From: DASQDN01 sp035630195
GTDB taxonomy: Bacteria; Acidobacteriota; Terriglobia; Bryobacterales; Bryobacteraceae
DNA: 15,730 nt
Assembly (NCBI GenBank): GCA_035630195.1
Contig: DASQLD010000629.1
Coordinates: forward strand, 1-15,730
Reading direction: 5' to 3'
Part shown: positions 14,290-15,730 of the stretch, in pieces
Numbering within the stretch: the stretch's first letter is position 1
Layout: the number at the start of each line of letters is the position of its first letter
Notes under the pieces: generated by a model
What the model was told of the DNA's origin: nothing
Seen by the model: only the letters and a program-made list of their open reading frames with translations
Database searches by the model: none
Position numbers and translations under genes: made by a program

Positions 14290-15730
14290 ATGAACAGAAC
14301 GGCGATTCTCACTTTCGCGGCTAGCTTTATACTGGCCGGGCTTTCCCAGGCGCAGAAGTTCTTTCCCGACGACCCACTGCAAAAGGAGCTGCCGCCGGTT
14401 CCCGTGGGAGATGCGAATTACCGCGCGATAAGCGGCATCTGGGAAGGCCTAACCAATCGCTTCAGCAAACCCGGAGAGCGTCATCCGAATAACAGCGTGA
14501 TCCCGGCGATGGGAGTCAACACGCTTGGCGAGCCGCTCGACGGCGCATGGTACGTACATCGACATGCGAAGAACCGAATGACATCGGAGGAACTTACTCG
14601 CGGACCGAGTACGGGAGGTCCACCATCACAGAACATGCCCTGGCAGGTCTTAAGAGTGAAGCGCCATGACGTGCGGCCTGGGCTTTTGATCGCCGACTCA
14701 AGGAACCATCTTTATCTGATTCGGTTTGACCCGTTGAACCGATCCGAGATGTCTACAGGCGCAACCATGGTTGCCGCGAACGCCTATCACGCCTTGGGAT
14801 ACTGGGCGCCTGAGAACTACATTGTCAAATTTCAAAGGTCGGATTTGAAAGCTTCTCCCGAAGGCAAGGACATTAACGCCGTGGGTCAAGCCAACAAGCT
14901 GCTTGAAGAGGATATCGATCTCTTCTTCGCGCAGGCGCGGGCGGACAAAGCAGGCACATATCGCGTGGTGGCCACCAGGGTTCCGGCCGCAAAGATACTC
15001 GGTCCGACGTCCTTCATTGGTACGCGCACCGACGATCCGAACGACCTCTTCCCTCACGAGCACCGGCGCGAACTGCGTGCGCTATCCGTATTCTGCGCGT
15101 GGCTCGGGCAGAACTGGATCGGGCCGTCCGCCACGCTGGATTTTTTAGTGCAAGAGAACGGGATGAGCTTCGTCCGTCACTATTTCGCAGACTTCTTCGC
15201 CTCCCTCGGCAGCGGCTGGCAGCGCGCAAAGGAAGCGAGGGAAGGCAACGAGTTGCTTTACGACTGGAACCATGGGGTCAGGAACTTCCTCGGCTTCGGT
15301 ATTCATTCCCCAGCCTGGCAGCGGGCCAATTTTCCTAATATGCGCGGCACAGGACGGTTCGAATACGAAACCTTCGACCCCAGGCTCTGGATGCCGAATA
15401 TGGAGCTGGCCCCGCTGGCGAATGCTCTACCAGACGACAAGTACTGGGCAGCGAAGCAGGTGATGGCGTTCACCGACGATGACATCCGTGCCCTAGTGAA
15501 ATCCGGCGAGTATTCTGACCCGCGGACAGTCGAATGGCTTTCAGAGTGTCTCATCAAGCGACGCGACAAAATCGGGAGGGCCTTCTTCTACGATGTCCTG
15601 CCGCTTGATGACTTCAAAATGGATGACGGTCAACTGACGTTCAAACACCTGGGCGCCCACTACGGCTTCATGCCGGAGCCTTCCTATACGGTCCAGTGGA
15701 CAACCTTCGACAACCTTACGGGCGAACGAG
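14290..15730 (+). CDS. Secreted protein of unnamed family, possibly kinase-like fold; C-terminus beyond window
   Basis: Function unknown. The 480 visible codons start with a signal peptide (MNRTAILTFAASFILAGLSQA) and the mature start FFPDDPLQKE. A GAGGAG element sits only 2 bp before the ATG, overlapping the previous stop region. I recognise a pattern found in uncharacterised Acidobacteriota proteins: NTLGEPLDGAWYVHRH (77-92), MTSEELTRGP, then LYLIRFDPLNRSEMSTGA with an ALGYWAPENYIV helix-strand (141-180), then LFPHEHRRELRALSVFCAWL (about 253-272) and FVRHYFADFFASLGSG (294-309). The order of these blocks resembles the N-lobe, catalytic loop and metal-binding loop of HipA/CotH/Fam20-type kinase folds; this is my inference, not an established assignment. 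Residues at the expected active positions look substituted (Arg145; 273-281 GQNWIGPSA). It is in an operon with the barrel protein upstream. Confidence 0.7.
   Translation, partial: MNRTAILTFAASFILAGLSQAQKFFPDDPLQKELPPVPVGDANYRAISGIWEGLTNRFSKPGERHPNNSVIPAMGVNTLGEPLDGAWYVHRHAKNRMTSEELTRGPSTGGPPSQNMPWQVLRVKRHDVRPGLLIADSRNHLYLIRFDPLNRSEMSTGATMVAANAYHALGYWAPENYIVKFQRSDLKASPEGKDINAVGQANKLLEEDIDLFFAQARADKAGTYRVVATRVPAAKILGPTSFIGTRTDDPNDLFPHEHRRELRALSVFCAWLGQNWIGPSATLDFLVQENGMSFVRHYFADFFASLGSGWQRAKEAREGNELLYDWNHGVRNFLGFGIHSPAWQRANFPNMRGTGRFEYETFDPRLWMPNMELAPLANALPDDKYWAAKQVMAFTDDDIRALVKSGEYSDPRTVEWLSECLIKRRDKIGRAFFYDVLPLDDFKMDDGQLTFKHLGAHYGFMPEPSYTVQWTTFDNLTGER

Overview
The window reads as an ordinary bacterial chromosome segment from a Gram-negative (diderm) organism, moderately GC-rich. 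It carries a tripartite RND efflux pump, several outer-membrane beta-barrels, an ECF sigma factor and a sortase with an LPxTA-type substrate. That mix, the style of the last gene and the DUF3011-porin point most naturally to a soil-type Acidobacteriota. This is an inference from gene content; there is no rRNA or other marker here to confirm it.

Layout. Positions 1-5746 (minus strand) hold a tightly packed efflux operon in the order adaptor lipoprotein (4409-5746), RND inner-membrane pump (1233-4406), outer-membrane channel lipoprotein (1-1233, running off the left edge). The adaptor and pump are 2 bp apart; the pump and channel overlap by one base (TGATG). A 469-bp stretch with no convincing gene separates the operon from an ECF-type sigma factor (6216-6890, minus). 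No anti-sigma gene is visible beside it.

Positions 6891-7426 contain no convincing gene. They do contain a nearly perfect 24-bp palindrome centred on CACGTG (7085-7108) and four tandem 15-bp repeats (7218-7277).

The centre of interest is 7427-9820. A small secreted protein (7427-8029, minus) is divergent from a two-gene plus-strand unit: a membrane-anchored sortase (8308-8964, His135/Cys192/Arg204) and its likely dedicated substrate (9008-9820). The substrate ends in LPKTA, a hydrophobic helix and a basic tail. The divergent small protein is a paralogue of this substrate, shares the same internally duplicated domain, and stops just before the Pro/Ala linker and sorting signal. The locus therefore appears to encode a free form and a covalently anchored form of the same secreted domain, with the sortase beside them.

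From 10092 onward the plus strand encodes envelope proteins: a DUF481-type barrel protein (10092-11147), a porin-like barrel with an N-terminal DUF3011-like four-cysteine domain (11415-12902), an Omp85/BamA-like barrel without POTRA domains (13051-14283), and, 6 bp after it, a secreted protein of an unnamed family with a possible kinase-like fold (14290 to the right edge, incomplete). No tRNA, rRNA, CRISPR array, transposase or phage gene was seen.
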